From NCBI GenBank assembly GCA_031289895.1, contig JAITOP010000112.1:1-10720 (forward strand): 10,720 bases of DNA, read 5' to 3'. The DNA is from Prevotellaceae bacterium (GTDB lineage: Bacteria; Bacteroidota; Bacteroidia; Bacteroidales; UBA932). Below, one piece after another: positions 1-7,146 of the stretch. Positions within the stretch are counted from its first letter, which is position 1; each line of letters opens with the position of its first letter. The position numbers were made by a program, and so were the translations under genes. A model generated the notes under the pieces. The model did no database searches, had not been told where the DNA came from, and saw only the letters and a program-made list of their open reading frames with translations.

Positions 1-601
1 GACCGTGAATTTATCGGTAAAAATTGGATAAAATATCTGAATGACAAAAAGATAGCTTATCATATCCGTATTCGTGAAATTTTTTATGTTGACAATTTGC
101 GAAATGGCAAACGGACGAAAGCTTCATGGCTATTTGCTGACCTGAAATGCGATGAATGTAAATTTCTGCACAAAATTTACCGCGTCAATGGACAACTCTG
201 CTATCTTTCCGGTTCAAGGGTGAAAAATAAGAAGGGTAAGCCTGAATTGCAGATTATCATTTCGTTCAACAAGCTCGAAAATGCACAGGAAATATACAAA
301 GAACGCTGGCAAATCGAAACTGCGTTCAGAGCATTGAAATCAAGCGGTTTTAATATCGAAGATACGCATCTGACCGATTTAGACCGTATCGAAAAACTTT
401 TTTCGCTCGTTATGGTAGCGTTCGCGTGGGCGTATGTCGTTGGAATTTACGTCCACGAAAATATAAAAGAAATTAAAATAAAAAAACACGGATACTTGCT
501 AAAAGCTTCTTTAAATGTGGATTAGAAACAATTTCAACGGCATTGCTCAACCCTCTCGCTAAACTTGAATTTAAATCTTTCAATTTTTGTCATGTGCTTA
601 G
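1..601 (+). pseudogene. IS4-family transposase, 3' part, frameshifted
   Basis: This is the C-terminal part of a DDE transposase that would cut and rejoin insertion-sequence ends. The frame is open from base 1, so the gene starts before the window. It begins with DREFIG, which in IS4-family enzymes holds the second catalytic Asp. The family signature Y-2-R-3-E-6-K is intact at about 295-339 (IYKERWQIETAFRALK), with the catalytic Glu at 316-318. The first frame stops at 523-525. Adding one A to the run at 501-504 makes it read on as KSFFKCGLETISTALLNPL. Adding one T to the run at 584-588 then gives FNFLSCA and a stop at 599-601, which is the expected IS4 C-terminus. Both lesions are homopolymer shortenings, so the copy is either decayed or mis-sequenced. 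The left end is outside the window, so terminal repeats and target duplication cannot be defined. A TTG at 97 is not a believable start because homology runs upstream of it. Confidence 0.88.
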
Positions 602-717
602 CCTATGTTTACTTCTCTTTTATTGCAATCAAAAGTAATATTTATTTTTCATAGCACCTCAAAAAAAGTTTTAGCCATTATTTCATAACATTTCCTAAAG
701 CAGGAGGCAATTCAATA

Positions 718-738
718 ATTAAAAATTAAAAATTAACA
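718..738. repeat. Short ATTAAAA heptamer block
   Basis: Three successive 7-bp units are visible: ATTAAAA (718-724), ATTAAAA (725-731) and the variant ATTAACA (732-738). Four bases (ACCG) then separate it from a longer heptamer array. In DNA this A/T-rich the block alone would mean little. Its shared 7-bp period with the adjacent array is the reason to record it. Confidence 0.6.
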
Positions 739-742
739 ACCG

Positions 743-805
743 ACCAAATACCAACGACTAACGACCAAATACCAAATACCAACTACCAACTACCAACTAC
801 CAAAT
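743..805. repeat. Nine-unit heptamer tandem array (ACCAAAT / ACCAACT)
   Basis: Nine 7-bp units follow in phase with no spacer: ACCAAAT, ACCAACG, ACTAACG, ACCAAAT, ACCAAAT, ACCAACT, ACCAACT, ACCAACT, ACCAAAT. Variation is almost confined to the last two positions of the unit. The array ends at base 805, and the stop codon of the minus-strand gene occupies 806-808, so the array forms the start of that gene's 3' untranslated region, reading AGTTGGT/ATTTGGT in the mRNA. Its other side faces the insertion-sequence remnant. I see no open frame or strong hairpin in it. Function unknown. It could be slippage-generated DNA or a dispersed short repeat family. Confidence 0.93.
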
Positions 806-2326
806 TTAATGGTTTTTTTCAGCCAATATTTCATTAAATTTGCGATTGGTTAGTTTGCTTTGCATCCACGAAATAAAATCAAAAATAACGAGTAATTGAC
901 GCTCGTATTTGTTTTGCATTATTTTTACGGTTTCTTTTTCAAATTGTTTGTATAATTTTTCGCGCCCTTTTTTGTTATTCAGTAAATAATAATTTTGAAT
1001 GAATTTGAATAATAATTTTTCGGTGATATATATCTGTTTTTCATAGCGGATACTGCGTTTAATGGATTTTATTTCGTTCTCGAAAAAATCATAATTTTCT
1101 AATTCTGCCTGTATTATAAGGTTTATTAATCGGGCGTATCGATATGACGGCAACACGTAAAACAATTTTCCGGAACTCATAATATTTTTCATGTGTTTAC
1201 GTGCGTTTTTTATATTTCCGGTTGCAATGTCAAGCGTAGTTAGTTGAATTAACAAATCAAGCTGAGTGTCCAATCTCAACAGCGACATGCTTTTCAATAA
1301 ACTTTCGTCGTATTTTGAAATTAAATCTACCGTTGCCGTAAAATTTCCTGTGTTGAACGAACATGTAAATTCGTATAAAAAAATATGCGCACGAACATTC
1401 AAAATAAAATCAATAGCATAATTGCCCTGTTCAATTTTTTTTAATTTATCAATAAAAAACGGCATTTCTTTATACAACGATGCGATTTTCAGGCTGTTTA
1501 AAATTCCTGTTATTGCCTGAAGATAATAAATCGGCGGATTCAATATCATGTGTTTATTATCTTCAAACAAATCAATAAGCGTTTGATAAAAACGAATAGC
1601 CATTTTATAATTTCCCGAATCGAGATAGTATGCCGACTGAAATAATAAGTGAAGTTTCTGAGTTTCAAATCCTTTGTACGAATTATTTGCAACAATATTC
1701 AACTCACTTAAAATCAAATCGTTCAAACTTTCTTTTTGCTTTTCGGAGCGAACGTATCCTTTATAAAAAAGCCGGTGTTTAAGAATGTCGTAAAGCTGCG
1801 AATGAAGATTTGCACTTCGGCTGTATTTCATTTCTTCAACTATTTTCATTTGTTTGCTGATAAGTTGTCGTTCGGTTATATCCTTGAAATTAGTTGCGTT
1901 CATGTACTTTAGCTCTATGCGTCTCGACAATAATATTAACGAATCCATTTCGTATATCGAAGCCAATTTTTTTGCTTTATTCAGCACATCCATTGCATCG
2001 TCAAACAATGCGCGTTCGTATAAAATATCGGCTTCCGAAAGCAATGCAAATACTTTGATTTGTATGTCCTGCTTGCGATGCAGATATAGCAGGCAATCCA
2101 TCATTGTACGATAAAGATGTTTTACCGCCATATTGAAATTTGCGCTGTTATACTTTTTGCAAAACTGAGCGTAAATAGTATCAATAGGATTATTATCTTC
2201 AATCAAATCAAATAGATAAACATATTTTTTATCGCCCGATTGAATATGTGAAAACAAACGGAAATACCGTTTTTCGGCTTTTGTCAACGATTCTGCCAAA
2301 ACCATCAACGAAGTTAATCTTTGCAT
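806..2326 (-). CDS. TPR-like helical-repeat protein of unknown function
   Basis: A 506-residue protein with no signal peptide or membrane segment, so probably cytoplasmic. It looks all-helical. The N-terminus (about 9-40: LAESLTKAEKRYFRLF, then GDKKYVYLFDLI) matches a pattern I associate with a widespread uncharacterised Bacteroidota family. Residues about 95-127 (ALLSEADILYERALFDDAM and following) resemble a tetratricopeptide repeat, and later helix pairs lie near 225-290 and 375-450. No catalytic motif or clear DNA-binding domain is visible. The start is the first ATG of the frame; an in-frame ATG at codon 8 is the alternative and would still keep the conserved block. The leader has no Shine-Dalgarno sequence. 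The gene is divergent from the susC operon across 317 bp, a position typical of a local regulator, but that role is inference from position only. No convincing promoter was found for it. Confidence 0.85.
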   Translation of the reverse strand: MQRLTSLMVLAESLTKAEKRYFRLFSHIQSGDKKYVYLFDLIEDNNPIDTIYAQFCKKYNSANFNMAVKHLYRTMMDCLLYLHRKQDIQIKVFALLSEADILYERALFDDAMDVLNKAKKLASIYEMDSLILLSRRIELKYMNATNFKDITERQLISKQMKIVEEMKYSRSANLHSQLYDILKHRLFYKGYVRSEKQKESLNDLILSELNIVANNSYKGFETQKLHLLFQSAYYLDSGNYKMAIRFYQTLIDLFEDNKHMILNPPIYYLQAITGILNSLKIASLYKEMPFFIDKLKKIEQGNYAIDFILNVRAHIFLYEFTCSFNTGNFTATVDLISKYDESLLKSMSLLRLDTQLDLLIQLTTLDIATGNIKNARKHMKNIMSSGKLFYVLPSYRYARLINLIIQAELENYDFFENEIKSIKRSIRYEKQIYITEKLLFKFIQNYYLLNNKKGREKLYKQFEKETVKIMQNKYERQLLVIFDFISWMQSKLTNRKFNEILAEKNH

Positions 2327-2459
2327 CTGTCGAAATGTTAAATTTAAACTTTTACAAAGAAAATAATATTATTTGAAACGACCAAAAAAATGTAAAAATA
2401 TTATATATTTATTTTATTAAATAATTTATATACTGATATTTATATTTTAATATAAAAAT

Positions 2460-2530
2460 AAAAGTACAATTTGAGATTATCTAAATAAGTTATTTTTGTC
2501 CTTTTTTATTTTAGATAGTTGTGTACTTTT
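2460..2530. repeat. Nested inverted repeat, candidate operator
   Basis: The outer arms are a perfect 9-bp inverted pair, AAAAGTACA (2460-2468) and TGTACTTTT (2522-2530). The inner arms are TATCTAAATAA (2478-2488) and TTATTTTAGATA (2506-2517), complementary over 11 bp with one bulged base. The two centres differ by only 2-3 bp, giving one long imperfect dyad with a 17-nt central loop. The right outer arm overlaps the promoter word at 2524-2531, and the loop holds the other one at 2491-2498. This is the geometry expected of an operator or a cruciform. Chance pairing is a real concern because the DNA is so A/T-rich. Confidence 0.55.
2470..2498 (+). promoter_or_regulatory. Candidate Bacteroidota promoter, upstream
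   Basis: TTTG at 2470-2473 and TATTTTTG at 2491-2498 match the Bacteroidota -33 (TTTG) and -7 (TAnnTTTG) words. The spacer is 17 bp, a little shorter than the usual 19-21. Transcription would start near 2505, about 140 nt before the susC start codon. The sites lie within the nested inverted repeat, so a bound regulator would overlap RNA polymerase. Confidence 0.4.
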
Positions 2531-2531
2531 G
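2524..2531 (+). promoter_or_regulatory. Candidate -7 promoter word nearest susC
   Basis: TACTTTTG fits TAnnTTTG exactly and sits inside the small palindrome GTACTTTTGTAC (2523-2534). No good TTTG is at the expected -33 distance; the nearest, at 2495-2498, is about 25 bp away. This may be an activator-dependent promoter or a chance match. It would give a leader of roughly 105 nt. Confidence 0.4.
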
Positions 2532-2595
2532 TACTAAAAATTATTAATAAGTTATAAAATTAATTTAAAAATAACATCACATTTAATTAAGCAAA

Positions 2596-2603
2596 TGACG
2601 TCA
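2596..2603. promoter_or_regulatory. TGACGTCA palindrome in susC leader
   Basis: A perfect 8-bp palindrome with G/C-containing centre stands out in A/T-rich DNA, 40 bp before the susC start codon. It could be a half of a larger operator. No second copy was seen in the intergenic region, and no regulator can be assigned. Confidence 0.3.
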
Positions 2604-2643
2604 CAATATCTAAATAAACCCTAATTTAATAAAATAATGTAAA

Positions 2644-5583
2644 ATGAAAATCCATGTGAAAAGAAAGTTTGTTGTAATTTTATTTACAACAATTATGCTG
2701 ATTGGTTCGGTTTACAGCAGTTATGCTCAACAAAAACGAACTGTGAATGGTAAGGTAGTCGAGGCAGTATCAAATGCGCCTCTTTCAGGAACTACTATTA
2801 ACGTAAAAGGCACTAATACTGCCGTGATTTCTGATGCTAATGGTAATTTTGCTATTACTGCTGCATCAGGAGATGTACTTGTGTTTTATTTTATGGGATA
2901 TGTTACACAGGAAATAGTGTTAACAGAACAATCCCAAATTAATGTGCTTTTGGTAGAAGAACTTAACAAGCTGGATGACGTAGTAGTTATTGGCTATGGA
3001 ACAACTACCAAAAAGGAAGTTACAGGTTCTGTATCTTCTATTAACAGCGATGATTTTAAAGCCGGAAACATTACCGACCCGATTCAATTACTTCAAGGTC
3101 AGATTGCCGGATTAAATATCATTCGTCCGGACGGAGGCGACCCTAACGGAAGTTTCCAAATTCAATTGCGCGGTGTTACAACTATGCGTGGAGGAACATC
3201 TCCTCTTATCGTTATTGATGGTGTTGTGGGTGGCGATTTGGCAAGTTTAAGCTCAAACGAAATTCAATCAATAGATGTTTTGAAAGATGGTTCTGCTGCT
3301 GCTATTTATGGTACTCGTGCAACAAATGGTGTGATTCTGATAACAACCAAAAAAGCAACTCCGGGTACAAGTAAATTGGAATTTTCGTCATATCTTGCTT
3401 TTCAAACGGTTGACAAAAAGCCCGATATGCTTACAGCCGATGAATTTCGTACTGCCCTTGCCAAGTATGGCATGGGTAACAGTGCCGACCACGGAGCATC
3501 TACCGATTGGTTTGACCAAGTTACGCAATCGCCCTTAACTCAAAATTACGAATTGGCTTCTTCGGGAGGTTCGCGCGACCTTAGTTATCGTGCCGGAATT
3601 TCTTGGACTAAAGACCAGGGACTTGTGAAAAAAAGCAGTAAAGAAAGTTTAAGAACAAGAATCAATATTTCACAAATGCTTCTTAACGACCGACTTAAAT
3701 TAGATTACAATGCTACCTATTCAACTGCAAAAAGTGCTTATTCCGACACTTATATTCTGCGTCAAGCCATGTTTCACAATCCTACCGAGCCGGTATATGC
3801 CGACGAAAATACTCCTGCTCAATATGGAAATTATTACTATGTGGGTGCTATGGAATATTATAATCCTGTGGCAATGCTTGAACAATACGAAGATTCAGGT
3901 TTGCGCAAACAGTTTACAGGAAGCATAAATGCATCATTATCAATTATTGATGGTCTTAAAGCTAATGCTCTTGTATCTTTTACCGAAACAAGCGAACGTT
4001 ATGGACATTATTATGGTAAATACTATCCTATAGGTATTGGTAACGATGGTTATGCAGAAACATATAATAATCATGGTAAATATAAATCATTAGAAACTTA
4101 TCTGGATTATTCAAAATCGTTTGATGGACACAAAATACAGGCTATAGCAGGTTATTCGTACAGCGAACAATGGAGCGAATCATACGATGCAATGAACTAT
4201 AAGTTTGATACTGACCTGTTTTCGTTTTATAATATAGGAGCAGGTGCTGCCTTAAAAGATGGCTTGGCAACTCTGTCAAGTTCAAAATCATCAAGCAAAC
4301 TCATATCATTTTTTGGTAGAGTAATGTATAATTATCAAGAAAAATATCTTCTTACTGCATCGATTCGTCAGGAAGGCTCATCACGTTTTGGAGAAAATCA
4401 CAAATGGGGTTTCTTTCCGGGAGTAAGCGCAGGATGGCGTATCTCAAAAGAATCATTTATGGAGGATGTTGAATGGGTAAACGATATTAAACTGAGAGCA
4501 GGTTTTGGAGTTACAGGAAATCAGGAAATAGGTAATTATCAATCGCTTGCTATTTTGCGAAAAGGCTCATCTAATTTTTATTATAATGGAAGATGGCTGA
4601 GTACGTATGAACCGGGGCGCAATCCTAATCCCGATTTGCGATGGGAGAAAAAGCAGGAATTTAATATTGGTTTGGATGCAAGTATGCTTAACAACCGTTT
4701 GAACGTAAATTTTGATTATTATAACCGCCGTACCACCGATTTGTTATATACATATTCCGTGCCTGTTCCTCCCAATCTTTACAGTTCTACGTTTGCAAAT
4801 GTGGGAACTATCGACAATAGCGGTATTGAATTAACTATATCAGGTACACCTTATGTAACAAAAGATTTTAAATGGAATATAACAGGTACTATAAGTCATA
4901 ACACCAATAAATTAGTAAGTTTTTCAAATAATATTTATGCTATGGATGCACTTAATCTGGGCTATTTTGGTGATGATTTGAAAATTTATACAATGCGAGT
5001 AGAAGAAGGCGGCTCGCTTGGTAATTTTTATGGACCTAAATTTCTTGGCTTCGACGGCAACGGAGGCGCAACATACGAAGATTTGGACGGTGTAGCCGGT
5101 ATTACCGAAGCCGATTATCAGGTTATAGGAAATGCTTATCCCGATTTTATTTTCTCGCTGCAAAACACGTTTACCTATAAAAACTTCGATTTGTCGTTCC
5201 TTCTAAGAGGCTCTGTAGGCAATGATGTGCTTAATCAAACAAGAGTATATTATGAAGGTCCCGGTTATCTGGGAACAAAAAATATTCTTAAATCATCTTT
5301 CGATAGCGACTACACAGGTGGAGCGTACTATTCATCACGTTTTATCGAAGATGGCTCGTACTTAAAACTTGATAATATTACATTAGGATATAATTTTTTG
5401 ATAAAATCTCCTTACATATCAAAAGTGAGAGTGTATCTTACAGGGCAAAACCTGCTCACTATTACCAAATATAAAGGTATTGACCCCGAAATCAGTTTGT
5501 CGGGACTTCAACCGGGTATCGACTATTATGATTTTTATCCGCGAACTAAAACTTTTGTTTTAGGTGTTAGAGTAACATTTTAA
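2644..5583 (+). CDS. SusC-like TonB-dependent outer-membrane transporter
   Basis: A full-length (979 aa) outer-membrane porin that imports a SusD-captured ligand using TonB energy. Residues 1-29 are a signal peptide ending SSYAQ. Residues about 31-105 form the N-terminal carboxypeptidase-regulatory-like domain (VNGKVVEAVSNAPLSGTTI, ending FMGYVTQEIVL). The TonB-box region is near 110-120 (LDDVVVIGYGT). The plug domain follows to about 237, with QIQLRGVTT, SPLIVIDGV, IDVLKDGSAAAIYGTRA and NGVILITTKK. The rest is the 22-strand-type barrel, ending in FVLGVRVTF with the terminal Phe needed for barrel insertion. It heads an operon with susD 19 nt downstream. The ligand cannot be read from this protein; the ribokinase and hydrolase downstream suggest ribose-containing compounds such as nucleosides or ADP-ribose derivatives. 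Confidence 0.97.
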   Translation: MKIHVKRKFVVILFTTIMLIGSVYSSYAQQKRTVNGKVVEAVSNAPLSGTTINVKGTNTAVISDANGNFAITAASGDVLVFYFMGYVTQEIVLTEQSQINVLLVEELNKLDDVVVIGYGTTTKKEVTGSVSSINSDDFKAGNITDPIQLLQGQIAGLNIIRPDGGDPNGSFQIQLRGVTTMRGGTSPLIVIDGVVGGDLASLSSNEIQSIDVLKDGSAAAIYGTRATNGVILITTKKATPGTSKLEFSSYLAFQTVDKKPDMLTADEFRTALAKYGMGNSADHGASTDWFDQVTQSPLTQNYELASSGGSRDLSYRAGISWTKDQGLVKKSSKESLRTRINISQMLLNDRLKLDYNATYSTAKSAYSDTYILRQAMFHNPTEPVYADENTPAQYGNYYYVGAMEYYNPVAMLEQYEDSGLRKQFTGSINASLSIIDGLKANALVSFTETSERYGHYYGKYYPIGIGNDGYAETYNNHGKYKSLETYLDYSKSFDGHKIQAIAGYSYSEQWSESYDAMNYKFDTDLFSFYNIGAGAALKDGLATLSSSKSSSKLISFFGRVMYNYQEKYLLTASIRQEGSSRFGENHKWGFFPGVSAGWRISKESFMEDVEWVNDIKLRAGFGVTGNQEIGNYQSLAILRKGSSNFYYNGRWLSTYEPGRNPNPDLRWEKKQEFNIGLDASMLNNRLNVNFDYYNRRTTDLLYTYSVPVPPNLYSSTFANVGTIDNSGIELTISGTPYVTKDFKWNITGTISHNTNKLVSFSNNIYAMDALNLGYFGDDLKIYTMRVEEGGSLGNFYGPKFLGFDGNGGATYEDLDGVAGITEADYQVIGNAYPDFIFSLQNTFTYKNFDLSFLLRGSVGNDVLNQTRVYYEGPGYLGTKNILKSSFDSDYTGGAYYSSRFIEDGSYLKLDNITLGYNFLIKSPYISKVRVYLTGQNLLTITKYKGIDPEISLSGLQPGIDYYDFYPRTKTFVLGVRVTF

Positions 5584-5602
5584 TAAATATAAAAACAGAT
5601 AA

Positions 5603-7126
5603 ATGATGAAAAAGATATTAATAAGTATAGTTTTAACACTATCAATATTTTCTTGTACAAATTTGGACGAAACAATATATTCGTCAATTCCATCCGATAA
5701 ATTCTTTACTACCGAAGAAGAATTTTTGATGAGCGCAGGTCGCGTTTACAGCCACTTGCTTGGATATACGCATTATTATAATATTTGGGGTACAATCACC
5801 GTTTCGACAGATGAAGCTTTAAGTCCGTTCCGTCAGTTCAATCAATGGGATGACGGCGGCGTTTGGCGCGACCTTCATGCGCACACATTTACTCCTGCTC
5901 ACGATAATATCCTACAAACATGGACTTTCCTGTTTACAGGAATATCTTTGTGTAATCAGATATTATACGAATTTTCGCAGGCAACACTTGACTTTCCTGT
6001 AAAAGAAAGCATGATTGCCGAAATTAAAGTAATGAGAGCTTGGTTCTATTTCAATGCTATCGACCTGTTTGGCAATGTGCCTTTTACAACAGACTTTACA
6101 GATGTTAGCTTACCACAACAAAAAACCCGTGCCGAAATATTTGCTTTTCTCGAACAGGAATTAAATGAAAACGCGGATTTGCTTGTCAATTCTCCGGCAG
6201 ATAATTATGGCAGAGCCACAAAACCATTTGCTTATACTATTTTAGCAAAAATGTATCTTAATTCCGAAAAATGGTTTGGCACACCAAAATGGCAAGAAAC
6301 CATAAACGCTTGCGATGCAATTATCAATTTAAATACGCTTCAGCTTGAAAATGATTATTATGCCAACTTTAAATCCAATAATCAAGGTTCTAAAGAAAAT
6401 ATTTTCGTAATAATATACGATAAAGTTTATGCAAATGGCGACTGGTCGCGAAAATTCCGTTTCCATCAACTTACCCTTCATTGGGAAAGTGTAAGAACAT
6501 TTGGAATTCTTGACGAAACATGGAATGGTTTTTGCGCTTCACAAAGTTTCTTTAATACTTATGATTTAGCCAATGACTACCGAAGTCAAACATGGCTATA
6601 TGGTCTTCAATACGAGGCATCCGGCGCTCCGCTTTTGTGGTATGGAACTCAGGTTAATTATACTCCTCTGGTAAATTCACTTTTCGATATGTCTAATCCG
6701 GCTCTTCATAATCAAGGCGTGCGTTTTGCAAAATACGAATATGAAAACGGACTGCAAGGAGAATGTATGAGCAACGATTATGTAGTTTATCGTTATGCCG
6801 ATATTTTGATGATGAAAGGCGAGGCGTTGGTGCGTCAGGGTAATGCAGGCGCGGCTGTTCCGTTATTCAACGAAGTACGAAACCGCACAGGATTACCCGA
6901 TTACATAGCAAGCGATTTAACCCTTGATGAAATATATGCAGAACGAGGACGCGAATTTGCATGGGAAGGCTCACGCCGTCAGGATATGATTCGTTTTGGA
7001 AAATGGACGACAGCCCGCGATTTTAAACCTGTCGAAGCAGATAATCACACAGAATTGTTTCCGATACCTGCTCGTGCCATGACAAACAACGGTAATCTTA
7101 TTCAAAATACCGGTTATACCAATTAA
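5603..7126 (+). CDS. SusD/RagB-family ligand-binding lipoprotein
   Basis: A surface lipoprotein (507 aa) that caps the SusC barrel and binds its ligand. The signal peptide ends in the lipobox SIFSC with lipidated Cys18. The following TNLDE places acidic residues just after the Cys, in line with the Bacteroidota surface-export signal. The SusD helical core shows in IKVMRAWFYFNAIDLFGNVP (141-160), in NYGRATKPFAYTILAKMYL (201-219) with KWQETINACDAII after it, and in VVYRYADILMMKGEALVRQG (394-413). The C-terminal family signature is AERGREFAWEGSRRQDMIRF (446-465). Length is normal for the family. An ATG at the second codon (5606) is an equally possible start. Ligand specificity is not visible. 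Confidence 0.97.
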   Translation: MMKKILISIVLTLSIFSCTNLDETIYSSIPSDKFFTTEEEFLMSAGRVYSHLLGYTHYYNIWGTITVSTDEALSPFRQFNQWDDGGVWRDLHAHTFTPAHDNILQTWTFLFTGISLCNQILYEFSQATLDFPVKESMIAEIKVMRAWFYFNAIDLFGNVPFTTDFTDVSLPQQKTRAEIFAFLEQELNENADLLVNSPADNYGRATKPFAYTILAKMYLNSEKWFGTPKWQETINACDAIINLNTLQLENDYYANFKSNNQGSKENIFVIIYDKVYANGDWSRKFRFHQLTLHWESVRTFGILDETWNGFCASQSFFNTYDLANDYRSQTWLYGLQYEASGAPLLWYGTQVNYTPLVNSLFDMSNPALHNQGVRFAKYEYENGLQGECMSNDYVVYRYADILMMKGEALVRQGNAGAAVPLFNEVRNRTGLPDYIASDLTLDEIYAERGREFAWEGSRRQDMIRFGKWTTARDFKPVEADNHTELFPIPARAMTNNGNLIQNTGYTN

Positions 7127-7146
7127 TAACTATATTAATTTTGAAC

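Larger units (their letters stand above)
2327..2643. promoter_or_regulatory. Divergent intergenic regulatory region
   Basis: A strongly A/T-rich, gene-free 317-bp stretch lies between the minus-strand TPR-like gene and susC. It contains two plus-strand -7 promoter words, a nested inverted repeat centred near 2496, a second direct copy of the 11-mer TATCTAAATAA at 2607-2617, and the perfect palindrome TGACGTCA at 2596-2603. On the minus strand I found no good TAnnTTTG word; the closest are poor matches near 2350. No tRNA, riboswitch or small ORF with coding character was recognised. No ECF sigma/anti-sigma pair and no hybrid two-component gene is next to susC in the window, so control probably acts through these sites and a protein encoded nearby or elsewhere. 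Confidence 0.7.

Noticed and set aside
602..680. Right terminal inverted repeat of the IS4-family element
   Set aside because: The left end is outside the window, so no arm can be matched; any boundary would be a guess.
743..805. CRISPR array
   Set aside because: Units are 7 bp with no spacers, and no cas genes are present.
1854..2114. 86-codon plus-strand frame inside the TPR-like gene
   Set aside because: It is antisense to a well-formed 506-codon gene, has low-complexity Ser/Asn/Ile composition and no family resemblance.
2327..2643. Riboswitch or small RNA gene in the susC leader
   Set aside because: Apart from the nested inverted repeat, which lies mostly upstream of the nearer promoter word, no conserved aptamer-like or G/C-containing structure is seen.
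7141..7146. TTG at 7141 as the ribokinase start
   Set aside because: The ATG two codons later gives the normal family N-terminus; TTG is not needed.
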